Source of the DNA: a virus
IMG/VR virus record: IMGVR_UViG_3300023049_000005
Span: 1 to 64,000 of that record
Direction: 5' to 3' (one strand)
DNA: 64,000 nt
In this document: positions 1 through 8,170 of the stretch, one piece after another
How the letters are laid out: each line of letters opens with the position of its first letter
How positions within the stretch are numbered: the first letter of the stretch is position 1
Notes under the pieces: model-generated
Seen by the model: the letters and a program-made list of their open reading frames with translations, nothing else
The model's database searches: none
What the model was told of the DNA's origin: nothing
Made by a program: the position numbers and the translations under genes

Positions 1-175
1 TCATAATAATAACGCCACATAACAACGTGTCATAAAACATTGCCTTTCGTGGTCTTTTTAAGTTTATACTAAATTTATAATTCTGTTCATTTTATTAAAT
101 TCTGTATTGGCAACGTTTCATACACCAACGTTACCTGCAAGTGCTTAATTCAGTCCATTAAATAAAGTTGGTGCT
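1..175. other. Non-coding stretch downstream of the methyltransferase
   Basis: I see no open frame with a credible start here. The stretch is less AT-rich than most of the window and holds two AACGTT palindromes, at about 111 and 129, in the contexts GCAACGTTTC and CCAACGTTACC. No terminator-like hairpin is obvious. Confidence 0.4.
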
Positions 176-958
176 TCAATCTCTTTTTCTTTTCTTTTTT
201 CTTTTTTCTTCCCACGCTTTTTTTATTCTCGAATCGGCTATATTAAAATATTTATCTTCTAACTCAATCCCAATAAACCTTCTATTTGTATTCACACAAC
301 CAACGCCTGTCGTTCCGCTTCCCATTGTATTATCAAGAACTAACTCGCCTTCATTAGAGTATGTTTTTATTAAATACTCTATCAAGTCTAAAGGTTTTTG
401 TGTTGGGTGCAAACCTCTCTCTCTATTAAATTTCTGCACACTACTTGGGTATCTTAAATCAGGTCTGTTACTACTTACACCTTTATCGCCTATTAAGCCA
501 CCACTTCCGTAAACTTCGGCACTTGTATTATAATTCACTTTTGTTTTCACTCTCGCTTTACCGCTTTCAGCACGTTCTTCCATTATTGGGTTATAACACA
601 CCTTTCCGCCACCATTACTAAACACCACTATACTTTCGTGTTCTTTAAATGGTTGGTATTTAACAGTTCCAAAATTACTACCTGCATTTTTTTTCCAAAT
701 CCATTCGTGCTTAAAAAACTTAACGTGTTCATAGACCAAAGTAGATGTAAAAGGCTGTGAAGCAAACAAGACTATTGCACCATTCTTTTTTAATACCCTA
801 TAATATTCACTAAAAAGAAATGTTAAGTCTATTTGGCTATCCCATTTGCAGTCCGTAGTTCCGTATGGTAAATCGCAAAGAACCATATCTATACTTTTGT
901 CGTGTATTTGCGTGAAGTAATCTTCACAATAACCTTTGTGTAATTCTATATTATTCAT
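176..958 (-). CDS. DNA N6-adenine/N4-cytosine methyltransferase (N6_N4_Mtase family)
   Basis: This is probably a modification methyltransferase that transfers a methyl group from AdoMet to an exocyclic amino group in DNA. The catalytic motif is DLPYGTTDCKWD near residue 30. The AdoMet-binding motif comes late, as DNTMGSGTTGVGC after HPTQKPLDLIEYLI, which is the beta-class circular order of PF01555 enzymes. I chose the ATG at 958 because the next residues, MNNIELHKGYCEDYF, fit the family start; an upstream TTG would add 13 residues. The C-terminus is very Lys/Arg-rich. No restriction enzyme lies beside it, so it may be an orphan that protects phage DNA. The base composition here is richer in G+C than in the rest of the window. 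Confidence 0.88.
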   Translation of the reverse strand: MNNIELHKGYCEDYFTQIHDKSIDMVLCDLPYGTTDCKWDSQIDLTFLFSEYYRVLKKNGAIVLFASQPFTSTLVYEHVKFFKHEWIWKKNAGSNFGTVKYQPFKEHESIVVFSNGGGKVCYNPIMEERAESGKARVKTKVNYNTSAEVYGSGGLIGDKGVSSNRPDLRYPSSVQKFNRERGLHPTQKPLDLIEYLIKTYSNEGELVLDNTMGSGTTGVGCVNTNRRFIGIELEDKYFNIADSRIKKAWEEKRKKKRKRD

Positions 959-1127
959 AAGTTTTAATTTTATCAAATTAATTTTGCCAACGCTCAAAAA
1001 AGAAAAGAAAAAGGTTCAGTTCTGTTAATTAAGTTTTAGCGTTTAAAGTCGCACCAGTAGGTAACACGTAATATAATTAATTGGCAAAAAAGCCAACTAA
1101 CCATATTACCATCCGTTATCTTTAATA

Positions 1128-1277
1128 CTACTTCGGTGCTTCTAAATGAGCCTTATTTATCAAGTAGGTTATGTAACCGCTAATGTTTTCAGTTCCTAAC
1201 GTCAAAACAGAAAGGTTTAACGCTCTTTGTTTTGTTTCTTCGGTCATTGTAACCGTCACTTTTTTAGTCTTTGTCAT
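1128..1277 (-). CDS. Small ribbon-helix-helix-like protein (49 aa)
   Basis: The 49-residue product MTKTKKVTVTMTEETKQRA... has the layout of an Arc/CopG/MetJ-type ribbon-helix-helix DNA-binding protein. A short basic beta strand (KKVTVTMTEE) is followed by two helices (TKQRALNLSVLTLG and ISGYITYLINKAHLE). Such proteins usually bind DNA as dimers and repress their own operon. Its ATG overlaps the stop codon of the upstream small gene (TAATG), so translation is probably coupled. The fold assignment rests on pattern only, and the protein is too short for more certainty. Confidence 0.62.
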   Translation of the reverse strand: MTKTKKVTVTMTEETKQRALNLSVLTLGTENISGYITYLINKAHLEAPK

Positions 1278-1444
1278 TATTTTTTATTTTCCAACCATAT
1301 TAAAAAATTTAATTTCATCTCATCTAAGTTGAATTTCATAGAAAGTAGTTTACTTTCATAGTAAAAATAAAAAGTGTCAACACCCTTGCCACTTATAAGG
1401 TAATCTACAAAATCTAGCTTAGTCATTTTTTCAATATGTATCAT
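1277..1444 (-). CDS. Small hypothetical protein (55 aa) upstream of the RHH-like gene
   Basis: The product starts MIHIEKMTKLDFVDYLISGK and is rich in aromatic residues in its second half (FYFYYESK). I do not recognise the family. I chose the ATG at 1444 because the longer frame would start on a TTG inside a TAnnTTTG promoter box at 1472-1479. It forms a two-gene unit with the RHH-like gene, and the stop and start codons share a base. An antitoxin/toxin arrangement is possible, but nothing in the sequence proves it. Confidence 0.6.
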   Translation of the reverse strand: MIHIEKMTKLDFVDYLISGKGVDTFYFYYESKLLSMKFNLDEMKLNFLIWLENKK

Positions 1445-1471
1445 TTTATTTGTTTTAAGTTTAACATACGT

Positions 1472-1479
1472 CAAAGATA
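1472..1479 (-). promoter_or_regulatory. TAnnTTTG promoter (TATCTTTG)
   Basis: On the minus strand TATCTTTG matches the Bacteroidota -7 box. A TTTG lies 18 nt further upstream (1498-1501), close to the usual -33/-7 spacing. The start codon at 1444 is 27 nt downstream. Confidence 0.6.
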
Positions 1480-1684
1480 GTAAATACTTTGCAAATACAA
1501 AAGGAATGCTAATAAAGTTTAGTTTTTATTTTACCGTACTAAAGGTAACACTACCTATAATGCAGTTTTTAAGAAAAATAAAAACCGACATCATAGCCAA
1601 AACGTTATATGTAAATCTTTAACAAAATTTACTATAATAAGGGCTAAAAAACATCCATAACGATGTTTAGTTTGGTGTTACTGA
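1475..1684. other. Intergenic region, 210 nt
   Basis: No gene is supported here. It contains the promoter for the leftward small genes and an imperfect palindrome AGGTAacacTACCT near 1545. A longer A/T arm pair (TTTTTATTTT and AAAATAAAAA) is about 50 nt apart. I see no tRNA-like cloverleaf. Confidence 0.35.
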
Positions 1685-2278
1685 TTAGGCTGTGTTTCCC
1701 TGTCTGTCTAATATTTTTAAAAGTTCTTCCTTCCTAACGAATTTAGGAAAGTTTTCCGTTTCTTCTCTATTGACTAATTCCCACTCATTTTTATTAGAGG
1801 TCTGATATAGAAATGATTCACCTTCTTCCTCAATTTCTATTGTTCTATTAGTTAACTTATCATAGAAGTTAGAAAACTCACCATTTATTTGGTATAATTT
1901 AACACTATTCCAATCTTGTTGCGTAGAATTAAATGTTTGGATGAAAATATAATCAGGGTCTTGTAGGTCTGTTTTATTATTAGATCTTACTAACAAAAAT
2001 TTAAATGGGTTCAATAAGAAGGTTTCATAATCATCCGTTAATTCGACTACTCCTCTTTTAAGATTTTTTAATCTTAATATTTTTTGAAACTCACTATTAT
2101 TATCAAGATTTTCTAAATCTGTTATATCTATATCACCAATGAAGCTTTCTATATTAAGTAGCTCTGCTTGGACACTATCTAATATACTTTTCTCAACAAC
2201 CGATAACTTTTCTAATAGTTCATCCATTGTGCTAGGTTCTTCGATTTTAAATGATTCAAAGGTTCTAAGGTGCTTCAT
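1685..2278 (-). CDS. Leader-bearing protein of unknown function (197 aa)
   Basis: I do not recognise the body of this protein. Its N-terminus, MKHLRTFESFKIEEP, carries the short leader shared by about a dozen unrelated proteins in this window. In T4 a comparable N-terminal sequence targets internal proteins into the prohead and is cut after an (I/L)xE site; here KIEE would be such a site. After the leader the protein is helical (MDELLEKLSVVEKSILDSVQ) and then mixed, with an acidic patch EIEEEGES. A TAATATATA box lies a few nt upstream. Its likely role, inferred from the leader only, is that of a packaged internal protein. Confidence 0.75.
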   Translation of the reverse strand: MKHLRTFESFKIEEPSTMDELLEKLSVVEKSILDSVQAELLNIESFIGDIDITDLENLDNNSEFQKILRLKNLKRGVVELTDDYETFLLNPFKFLLVRSNNKTDLQDPDYIFIQTFNSTQQDWNSVKLYQINGEFSNFYDKLTNRTIEIEEEGESFLYQTSNKNEWELVNREETENFPKFVRKEELLKILDRQGNTA

Positions 2279-2281
2279 ATA

Positions 2282-2294
2282 CTATATATTATTA
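2282..2294 (-). promoter_or_regulatory. Late-type box TAATAATATATAG before the 197-aa gene
   Basis: Reading on the minus strand, the box ends 3 nt before the ATG at 2278. Confidence 0.5.
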
Positions 2295-2558
2295 CTTACT
2301 AATCATTTTTACTTCAATAGTAGAATCGTTATCCCATTCATAAGTATGATCATCAAAGGATATCATTTCTATATGAATATACTTAGTATTACTATCAGAT
2401 TCCAAACAAAAAGAACCATTGAAATCAGTATAAGTTGTGTCTATATTATTATAGACCTTAGCTCCAACGATATCATAGTTATTTTTATCGTGAACATTAC
2501 CCGTTATTATGACGGGGGTTAAAAATTGAATTATTACATTAAGGTATATTAAAATCAT
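2292..2558 (-). CDS. Small exported CarboxypepD_reg-like domain protein (88 aa)
   Basis: A hydrophobic N-terminus (MILIYLNVIIQFLTPV) looks like a signal peptide or anchor. It is followed by one beta-sandwich domain of the carboxypeptidase-regulatory-like type: ITGNVHDKNNYDIVGAKVY, then TDFNGSFCLES, then a terminal strand EVKMISK. In Bacteroidota this domain is the usual N-terminal extension of TonB-dependent receptors and other surface proteins, so the phage copy may act at the host envelope. It sits between two leader-bearing genes and has its own TAATATATAAG box. The domain call is a pattern judgement. Confidence 0.62.
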   Translation of the reverse strand: MILIYLNVIIQFLTPVIITGNVHDKNNYDIVGAKVYNNIDTTYTDFNGSFCLESDSNTKYIHIEMISFDDHTYEWDNDSTIEVKMISK

Positions 2559-2560
2559 GT

Positions 2561-2571
2561 CTTATATATTA
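2561..2571 (-). promoter_or_regulatory. Late-type box TAATATATAAG before the exported 88-aa gene
   Basis: The box ends 2 nt before the ATG at 2558 (TAATATATAAG-AC-ATG). Confidence 0.55.
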
Positions 2572-2588
2572 TTTATGAAGTATATATA

Positions 2589-2598
2589 TTAATATATA
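2589..2598 (+). promoter_or_regulatory. Late-type box TTAATATATA before the 446-aa gene
   Basis: The box ends 4 nt before the ATG at 2603 and diverges from the box serving the gene that starts at 2558. Confidence 0.5.
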
Positions 2599-2602
2599 CT
2601 TC

Positions 2603-3943
2603 ATGAGATACTTAAAAAATTTAGAACTTTTCTTAGAGTCAACTAAGAGTAATACAAACCTGATTACTGATATATGTATTGCTATGTTATTGATCAACCC
2701 TGACTTCCTTAATAGTATATTAGACAAGGGAATGCATACAAGATATAAGTATAATAACTTAGTGTTTATCAATGATCTGAAACAACTTTTAATGAAGGAA
2801 AATAGATTAATTTTAGGTAAAAAGAACGAAGAAACAGGTAGATATGAAGAAGAAGATAATATCGGTAAGATTAATTCTTATTTCAATGATCACTCTAAGG
2901 AGTTCAATATCGAAAAAGATTTCAAAAAGTTAGAGAAAGCAAGAAATATCGCAAGAAACATACAAGATAAATTATTAGTAGAAGATAAACTAAGAGCAGA
3001 AATGGTTCAGAAAGTTTATTGGATCAGTCCTAATAAAGAAAGAGGAATAAAAGAAGATATCGTTATAGAACTAGTGGGCAGTAAACAATATCCTATCGTA
3101 GTTAATAGTAATATAAATAGTTCTAAAACTAAGAGCTTTAATACATTATTAGACGTAATGTTAGATAGTGATGCTGATATACTATTCTCTGATAAGTACA
3201 TCGATCTTTGGGATAAACTTACAGTGAATTGGTTCAATGCAGTTTATAAAAACGCTAAAACAGATTATAAGATAATGATCGATCAATTCATAGATGCTTC
3301 TAGGGCAGATAGTTTAACTTTTTTCGATTACCAAAACATCGAAATATTAGACGAAAAATATAAGATATTGGGTCAATTCTTTGCGCCTTTAAATAAGAAT
3401 TATAAAGAACTACCTAAATTAATGAATGATATTTGGAAAGATAGAAAGAAAAGTATCAACAATTATCAAGAAGTAGAAAAAGAATGGGATGAAACTAAGA
3501 AAGTTTTATTAAATAATAGAATCATTGAAGATATTATCATCGGTAGTATAGAAGAATTAATAGAAGGTGAAATAAAAAAAGATGAAAATAAATTTATCAT
3601 TGCTAATAATAAAATAAAGTCTAGGTTATTAAGACTTATATTAGATATTATCTCTGTTGAAGATATCGATGTATATTATGCAGGTTCTTCAAGTTTTTAT
3701 CACTTACCATCTAAGAAATGGTTCAGGGATAACTATAATAGACTTACAGTGAAGTATGATTATCATCAAGAATTGAGTGATGATAATGATTCTCAATTTG
3801 ATATTAGAATCGAATTAGACGAGAAACCATTAATGGATCTTGAAATAAGAACAGGATTTACTAGTAATGAAATGGGGAACAAACTTAGTAGTAAAATTAA
3901 GATCAACTACACTTCTAATTTCAATCAGAAAGTTAAACAATAA
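2603..3943 (+). CDS. Leader-bearing protein of unknown function (446 aa)
   Basis: The product begins MRYLKNLELFLESTKS, a member of the shared leader family with a possible prohead-protease site at LFLE-S. The body is unfamiliar. It contains a helical, charged first third (EKDFKKLEKARNIARNIQDK) and a central part with repeated aromatic and acidic residues. The C-terminus is beta-rich and includes FDIRIELDEKPLMDLEIRTG. At this size it could be an enzyme delivered with the DNA, as T4 Alt is, but no catalytic motif is clear. It ends 2 nt before the convergent folD gene. Confidence 0.75.
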   Translation: MRYLKNLELFLESTKSNTNLITDICIAMLLINPDFLNSILDKGMHTRYKYNNLVFINDLKQLLMKENRLILGKKNEETGRYEEEDNIGKINSYFNDHSKEFNIEKDFKKLEKARNIARNIQDKLLVEDKLRAEMVQKVYWISPNKERGIKEDIVIELVGSKQYPIVVNSNINSSKTKSFNTLLDVMLDSDADILFSDKYIDLWDKLTVNWFNAVYKNAKTDYKIMIDQFIDASRADSLTFFDYQNIEILDEKYKILGQFFAPLNKNYKELPKLMNDIWKDRKKSINNYQEVEKEWDETKKVLLNNRIIEDIIIGSIEELIEGEIKKDENKFIIANNKIKSRLLRLILDIISVEDIDVYYAGSSSFYHLPSKKWFRDNYNRLTVKYDYHQELSDDNDSQFDIRIELDEKPLMDLEIRTGFTSNEMGNKLSSKIKINYTSNFNQKVKQ

Positions 3944-3945
3944 AA

Positions 3946-4794
3946 TTATAACTTTTGCTTAAAAGCATGAAGTACATTTAATAAGAGAGAAGCCACCGTC
4001 ATCGGTCCTACTCCATTAGGCACGGGGGTCATAGCAGATACTTTATGTTTCAAATTGTCGTAATCGACATCACCACAAAGTTTACCTTCACTGTTTCTAT
4101 TAATACCAACATCAACAATAACTGACCCTTCCTTAACCATATCTTCGGTGATCATATTTTGTTTACCCACAGCACAAATAATAATATCAGCACTAATAGT
4201 CTTCTCTTTAAGATCTGATGTATTAACATGACAAGAAGTTACTGTTGCTTTGTCTTCATTACCTAACATAATAGATATAGGTAAACCAACGTGTTGTCCT
4301 CTACCAACTACTGTTACGTTCTTTCCTTCCCAATTAATATCATAATGTTCTAGTAATTTAAGAACACCTAATGCTGTCGCAGGTTTAATGCCAGGTAAGT
4401 CTAAACACATTCTTCCCATATTATCACTATGGAAACCATCTACATCCTTTTTTGGGCTGATCGTACTAATAATATTTTTATAACTAATATGATCGGGTAG
4501 TGGTGTTTGTACTATTATACCATCTGTGTATTCGTCTTCGTTAAAGAATTTTATTGCTTTTAATATTTCTTCTTCATTAGAAGATTCCGAATATTTAGAA
4601 AGTGTTGTCTTAACACCCACCTCATTTGAGGATCTGATTTTATTTCGGATATAGATATCAGAAGCTTTATCTTCTCCTACTTGTATGATAGCAAGTTTGG
4701 GTTGCTTCCCAAATTGATCTTTACAATGATCAATCTCTTTTTTTAAATCATCTTTAATAGACTGTGCTGCGTCCTTCCCGTTTAAAACTACCAT
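3946..4794 (-). CDS. folD: FolD: methylenetetrahydrofolate dehydrogenase/cyclohydrolase
   Basis: This bifunctional cytosolic enzyme interconverts 5,10-methylene-THF, methenyl-THF and 10-formyl-THF using NADP(H), supplying one-carbon units for purine and thymidylate synthesis. At 282 aa it is full length. Visible family signatures are the catalytic lysine in YIRNKIRSS (about K52), VQTPLPDH, KDVDGF, the NADP-binding VVGRGQHVGLPISIML, and PVPNGVGPMTVASLL. One deviation is PGIKPATALGVL where the family usually has PCTPxG. A phage copy would support nucleotide supply during replication. It lies downstream of the pncB operon with a 59-nt gap. Confidence 0.93.
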   Translation of the reverse strand: MVVLNGKDAAQSIKDDLKKEIDHCKDQFGKQPKLAIIQVGEDKASDIYIRNKIRSSNEVGVKTTLSKYSESSNEEEILKAIKFFNEDEYTDGIIVQTPLPDHISYKNIISTISPKKDVDGFHSDNMGRMCLDLPGIKPATALGVLKLLEHYDINWEGKNVTVVGRGQHVGLPISIMLGNEDKATVTSCHVNTSDLKEKTISADIIICAVGKQNMITEDMVKEGSVIVDVGINRNSEGKLCGDVDYDNLKHKVSAMTPVPNGVGPMTVASLLLNVLHAFKQKL

Positions 4795-4853
4795 AAAATT
4801 AATGTACTTCTTTTGGTCATTATATCAAAATACGACCATTAGTTTACTAAATA

Positions 4854-5195
4854 TTAATCTAAATCTACTTGATCAATTCGGTAGTCTCTCATAAGTATAA
4901 CGAGATCATTTTTAAGGAGATCGTAAACCGTTCCTTTCTCTCTGTAACCATAGTACGCATCTAATCCATTGATTGACTTCTTGTTATTCTGTACTACCTT
5001 TTTTATCACAGATAAAGGTATGTTTATTTTTTCCCTTTTTAAATATTTCAATAAATAGGAATCCTTTCTGTTTCTTTTAGTAGCGATAACAATAAACTTT
5101 ACTAAATCATCAATAGGATCATCATCTCCCTCAGATACATCACCAATTATTAGTAAGAATTGGCGTTTATCATAATAATCTTTATTACTTTTCAT
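4854..5195 (-). CDS. Hypothetical protein (113 aa), end of the pncB operon
   Basis: I do not recognise this protein. It has an acidic stretch (GDVSEGDDDPIDDL) followed by a hydrophobic, then basic helical segment (LVKFIVIATKRNRKDS). It has no signal peptide or membrane segment. Its start overlaps the end of the preceding gene by 11 nt, so it is the last of five overlapping leftward genes that begin at 7400. Its job is probably linked to the others only through expression timing. Confidence 0.65.
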   Translation of the reverse strand: MKSNKDYYDKRQFLLIIGDVSEGDDDPIDDLVKFIVIATKRNRKDSYLLKYLKREKINIPLSVIKKVVQNNKKSINGLDAYYGYREKGTVYDLLKNDLVILMRDYRIDQVDLD

Positions 5196-5523
5196 CTATG
5201 ATATTATTTATATTCCAATCCCTTCTCAGGATTTTAATTTCTTTTTCTAACCCGTCTCTTTTTTTAGAAATTTCTCCAATGCTTTCAAAATCAAAAATAT
5301 TAATATCTTTAAATATTTTTTTTAATTTCGAAAAAGAAACATTTAATTTTATTCTTTTTATTTGTCCCATTAACTCAGTGGGTTTGTACCCAAAACCATA
5401 GATATTAGATAAAAAAGGTTGAGTATTGTCTCTCACATCTATCCCTTCTTGTCTTTTTCTTATTGTGTACGCAATTCTATTATTTCGCTTCTTTACTTGT
5501 TTACTATATCCTTTTCTATTCAT
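5185..5523 (-). CDS. Hypothetical basic protein (112 aa)
   Basis: The product starts MNRKGYSKQVKKRNNRIAYT, a strongly basic N-terminus that could bind nucleic acid. It continues with a predicted helical C-terminal half (KKRDGLEKEIKILRRDWN). No known domain is recognised. It overlaps both neighbours in the operon by 8-11 nt, which implies translational coupling. Confidence 0.65.
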   Translation of the reverse strand: MNRKGYSKQVKKRNNRIAYTIRKRQEGIDVRDNTQPFLSNIYGFGYKPTELMGQIKRIKLNVSFSKLKKIFKDINIFDFESIGEISKKRDGLEKEIKILRRDWNINNIIDEK

Positions 5524-5932
5524 TTGAATATATTTTTTGCCTATTTACTATATAATAATAATCCCACTTATTTTCCTCTGTTGTTATGTTATATATATTT
5601 CTTTCTTCTACTACATAAAAGGTAGTCGTATCTGTGATATTATCAAAATCTATTAGTTTATCAAAGATTAATAAATCATCACTGTTTTTAATAGACACGT
5701 ATATTTCATACTTTCCTTTTGTAATACTTAGAACCTCTGCTTCTAAATCTGTTTTAGTAACCGTTGAAACCGAACCAATTAATCCCCAACAAACTAATCC
5801 GATTGCTACTAAGGCTATATAACCCACCAATGTATGATCCTCTGATCCTCTATAATGACCATATAGGGCTATCAAAAGAGATGAAGTGGTTAATATACTA
5901 AAAACTAATATCATTATTTCTCTCGCTTCCAT
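5516..5932 (-). CDS. Small membrane protein (138 aa, two TM segments)
   Basis: Two hydrophobic segments are visible, at about residues 6-25 (IMILVFSILTTSSLLIALYG) and 36-56 (LVGYIALVAIGLVCWGLIG). A polar C-terminal domain of about 80 residues, rich in beta-type sequence and Asp/Asn, follows. The topology would put both ends on one side of the inner membrane. The family is unknown. Its start codon overlaps the pncB stop by one base, so it is co-translated with the NAD-salvage gene. Confidence 0.68.
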   Translation of the reverse strand: MEAREIMILVFSILTTSSLLIALYGHYRGSEDHTLVGYIALVAIGLVCWGLIGSVSTVTKTDLEAEVLSITKGKYEIYVSIKNSDDLLIFDKLIDFDNITDTTTFYVVEERNIYNITTEENKWDYYYIVNRQKIYSNE

Positions 5933-7140
5933 TATACTTCTAATTTTTCTCTATTAGTAACTGAATAGTTGAACACTTCTTGGTATCTATCAATGTCTTC
6001 TTTTCTGCCCGTGTGTTTATTTAAGTTATCAGAAAGTTTAACTAAGGATCTATCACCGTCTTCTCTAAATACTTTAACTGCTTTCATAACGATAGATAAG
6101 GTTTCATATCCCAAGTTGTTAGTAAGTTTAGTACCCCACCCAAATGATATCTTTATTCTACTAATAAACCTTTCGTATAATCCAATAATTTTATTCACAT
6201 CTAAACCATCAGAGAAAACAATAAGTTTTTCTTTAGGATCGATACCTAGATCTTCATAATACTTGATTACCTTTTCTCCAAATTCAAAAGGATCACCGCT
6301 ATCATGTCGGACTCCTTTCCACGAACTTGCTTTATCTTTAAAGTCTTCAAAAAAGAAATCTGTACCAAACGTATCAGTAAGACCAATACTCAATGGTTCG
6401 TCATACATTTCAAACCATTGGTTCATAATAATACTATGAGATTCTTTAAGACTAATATCATTATTATCATAGTAACCTGCAGCAATCATATAGATCTCAT
6501 GTGCATTTGTTCCAATAGGTGTGATTCCGTATTTCTTAGCAAAATAAACATTAGATGTCCCTGAGAAAGAAGGATCGGTAGAAATGTGTTCTATAACCTT
6601 ATCTTGCCAATCATGTGAGAATCTTCTTCTTGTGCCGAAATCAGTTATTACTTGTGGAATACTGTATTCATCCAATACATAAAGATGATCTCTTAAGTTA
6701 CATAAACCTTCGAGTTCGTCTTCAAGTCTATTTCTTTCAGGATACTTATATCTGTAATATAATTCGTTTACTGTAGAAAGTACAATAGTTTCCCATAACG
6801 TAGCAGCAAACCAATAGGTGTTTTCATCAGTATAAATATCTAAGTCCTCTGTTACATGGATCTCAGGTAGTTGATACCCAATTAGAGATGTTGTATAATC
6901 CATATTGAATATACCTAAGTTATTCAAATAGTCTATTTCATCTATTTGGAATCTAAGTTCTCTAATTTTAGCGAACTCTTCATCAAGTATTTCTTTGGTT
7001 AAATACTGCTTGAGGTCAACATTGGTTCTGTTTTTGAATTGGAATTGCGCTCTCAGTCTTGGGTAATATGTCCAAGCAAACTGCATCATTGTGAGTTTGT
7101 AGAGATCTAAATCTAATAGGCTTCTTACGGTTGTTTTCAT
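5932..7140 (-). CDS. pncB: Nicotinate phosphoribosyltransferase (PncB)
   Basis: PncB joins nicotinate to PRPP to make nicotinate mononucleotide, the first step of the Preiss-Handler NAD salvage route, with ATP hydrolysis. The 402 residues match the bacterial PncB length and order: SLLDLDLYKLTMMQ at the N-terminus, FGTRRRFSHDWQ, GTSNVYFAKKYGITPIGTNAHE (containing the phosphorylated histidine), GVRHDSGDPFEFGEK, VFSDGLDVNKI, and VKLSDNLNKHTG near the end. It lies in an operon with four small genes and overlaps its upstream partner by 4 nt (ATGA). A NadD homologue at 57 kb would catalyse the next step. Confidence 0.95.
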   Translation of the reverse strand: MKTTVRSLLDLDLYKLTMMQFAWTYYPRLRAQFQFKNRTNVDLKQYLTKEILDEEFAKIRELRFQIDEIDYLNNLGIFNMDYTTSLIGYQLPEIHVTEDLDIYTDENTYWFAATLWETIVLSTVNELYYRYKYPERNRLEDELEGLCNLRDHLYVLDEYSIPQVITDFGTRRRFSHDWQDKVIEHISTDPSFSGTSNVYFAKKYGITPIGTNAHEIYMIAAGYYDNNDISLKESHSIIMNQWFEMYDEPLSIGLTDTFGTDFFFEDFKDKASSWKGVRHDSGDPFEFGEKVIKYYEDLGIDPKEKLIVFSDGLDVNKIIGLYERFISRIKISFGWGTKLTNNLGYETLSIVMKAVKVFREDGDRSLVKLSDNLNKHTGRKEDIDRYQEVFNYSVTNREKLEV

Positions 7141-7400
7141 AATATTTCGTATCCTAGTTTTGGTGCGTTTTCTTTTAATTTCTTGTAATACATATTTATA
7201 TATTCACCACTATCCCCATTACAAGGATGTGACATACCTGTAATCTTCTCCGCTAGAAAATTAATAAGATCACCTCTCTCCAATGTATCAAAACATTCAA
7301 TAGGATTCTCATCAAGAAATTCTTGTATTTGTTCATCAGTTAAGTTAAAACCGAATAATTTCAACATTTCTTCTTTAATAGATGGAATAAGGTGTATCAT
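7137..7400 (-). CDS. Hypothetical protein (87 aa), first gene of the pncB operon
   Basis: This is an acidic, helical protein (MIHLIPSIKEEMLKLFGFN..., then LTDEQIQEFLDENP) with no recognised domain. It is the promoter-proximal gene of the pncB operon and is coupled to pncB by an ATGA overlap. A good TTTG-N20-TATTTTTG promoter stands just upstream. Confidence 0.65.
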   Translation of the reverse strand: MIHLIPSIKEEMLKLFGFNLTDEQIQEFLDENPIECFDTLERGDLINFLAEKITGMSHPCNGDSGEYINMYYKKLKENAPKLGYEIL

Positions 7401-7414
7401 GTTTTTATTTTACA

Positions 7415-7446
7415 CAAAAATAAAGATAAATAATCTATTAACCAAA
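7415..7446 (-). promoter_or_regulatory. TTTG-N20-TATTTTTG promoter of the pncB operon
   Basis: On the minus strand TTTG (7443-7446) is followed after 20 nt by TATTTTTG (7415-7422). This agrees with the Bacteroidota -33/-7 consensus in both elements and spacing. The ATG at 7400 lies 14 nt downstream. It is the best complete match of this type that I found. Confidence 0.7.
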
Positions 7447-8166
7447 TTTAAGTTCATTCATTCGATCTACACACATAGAAGTATAAATTTTATAATCCAT
7501 TCCATATGATCCAATAGCCCACATATCATTAACTTCTATTAACATAGTCTCACCTTTATCATTAACACCTACATCTAATGTATATGCGATTGGAGAACTA
7601 TCATAATCTCTAATCATCTTTTCAACAAGAGAAGCATCAATATACTTTCTGAAATCACCCGCATAATATTGGATTCCTTTAAGTTCCTTTTTATGAACAA
7701 AACACCTATATTCTGAAACTATATTAATAGGATCACTGATATAAAGTTCCATATCATTTGTAAGATCACAGTAATCTCTCATAAACTTCAATGATTCTTC
7801 TTTCTCGATTAATTCACCCGTAAAAAGTTTAACATCATCAGCAGGTTTTATAAAAAATGGATAATCTTTAGTGTTATTATTTAGATTACTTTTTGTAATA
7901 TCTCTCTTTAAATACTTTTTTAGTGTATCAGGATATCCTAAGTACTTAGGTACTTCTATATCTATCTTATTGAAGAAATCGGTTGTAGCCTGTACAGAAG
8001 CTATAATAATATCTGATTCTTTATATACAGGAACAGAAATCATATCCGTAAACGGAACTACTTTAAACCCCCTGTTATATAGCTCGTTATGGCATATATA
8101 CACGAAATCATCAAACCATTCGTCGTTGACAGGATCTTTCTCTAAAAAGGCTCTTTTTTCTTTCAT
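7438..8166 (-). CDS. ATP-grasp domain protein (R2K/DUF4343-like, 242 aa)
   Basis: The C-terminal two thirds look like an ATP-grasp fold. They contain PFFIKPADDVKLFTGELI (substrate and nucleotide lysine strand), EYRCFVHKKELKGIQYYAGD, and the metal-binding end YTLDVGVNDKGETMLIEVND followed by WAIGSYG. ATP-grasp proteins of this phage-associated group are thought to form amide or ester bonds with ATP, but their substrates are unknown. Its promoter (TATATTTG) is 4 nt from the ATG, so its mRNA may be leaderless. Confidence 0.72.
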   Translation of the reverse strand: MKEKRAFLEKDPVNDEWFDDFVYICHNELYNRGFKVVPFTDMISVPVYKESDIIIASVQATTDFFNKIDIEVPKYLGYPDTLKKYLKRDITKSNLNNNTKDYPFFIKPADDVKLFTGELIEKEESLKFMRDYCDLTNDMELYISDPINIVSEYRCFVHKKELKGIQYYAGDFRKYIDASLVEKMIRDYDSSPIAYTLDVGVNDKGETMLIEVNDMWAIGSYGMDYKIYTSMCVDRMNELKFG

Positions 8167-8170
8167 TCTA

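Noticed and set aside
1081-1096. Hairpin TTGGC-AAAAAA-GCCAA as a terminator
   Set aside because: The stem is only 5 bp and no T run follows in either direction.
2139-2522. 127-codon plus-strand frame across the 197-aa and 88-aa genes
   Set aside because: It is antisense to two better supported genes and has hydrophobic low-complexity content without a start signal.
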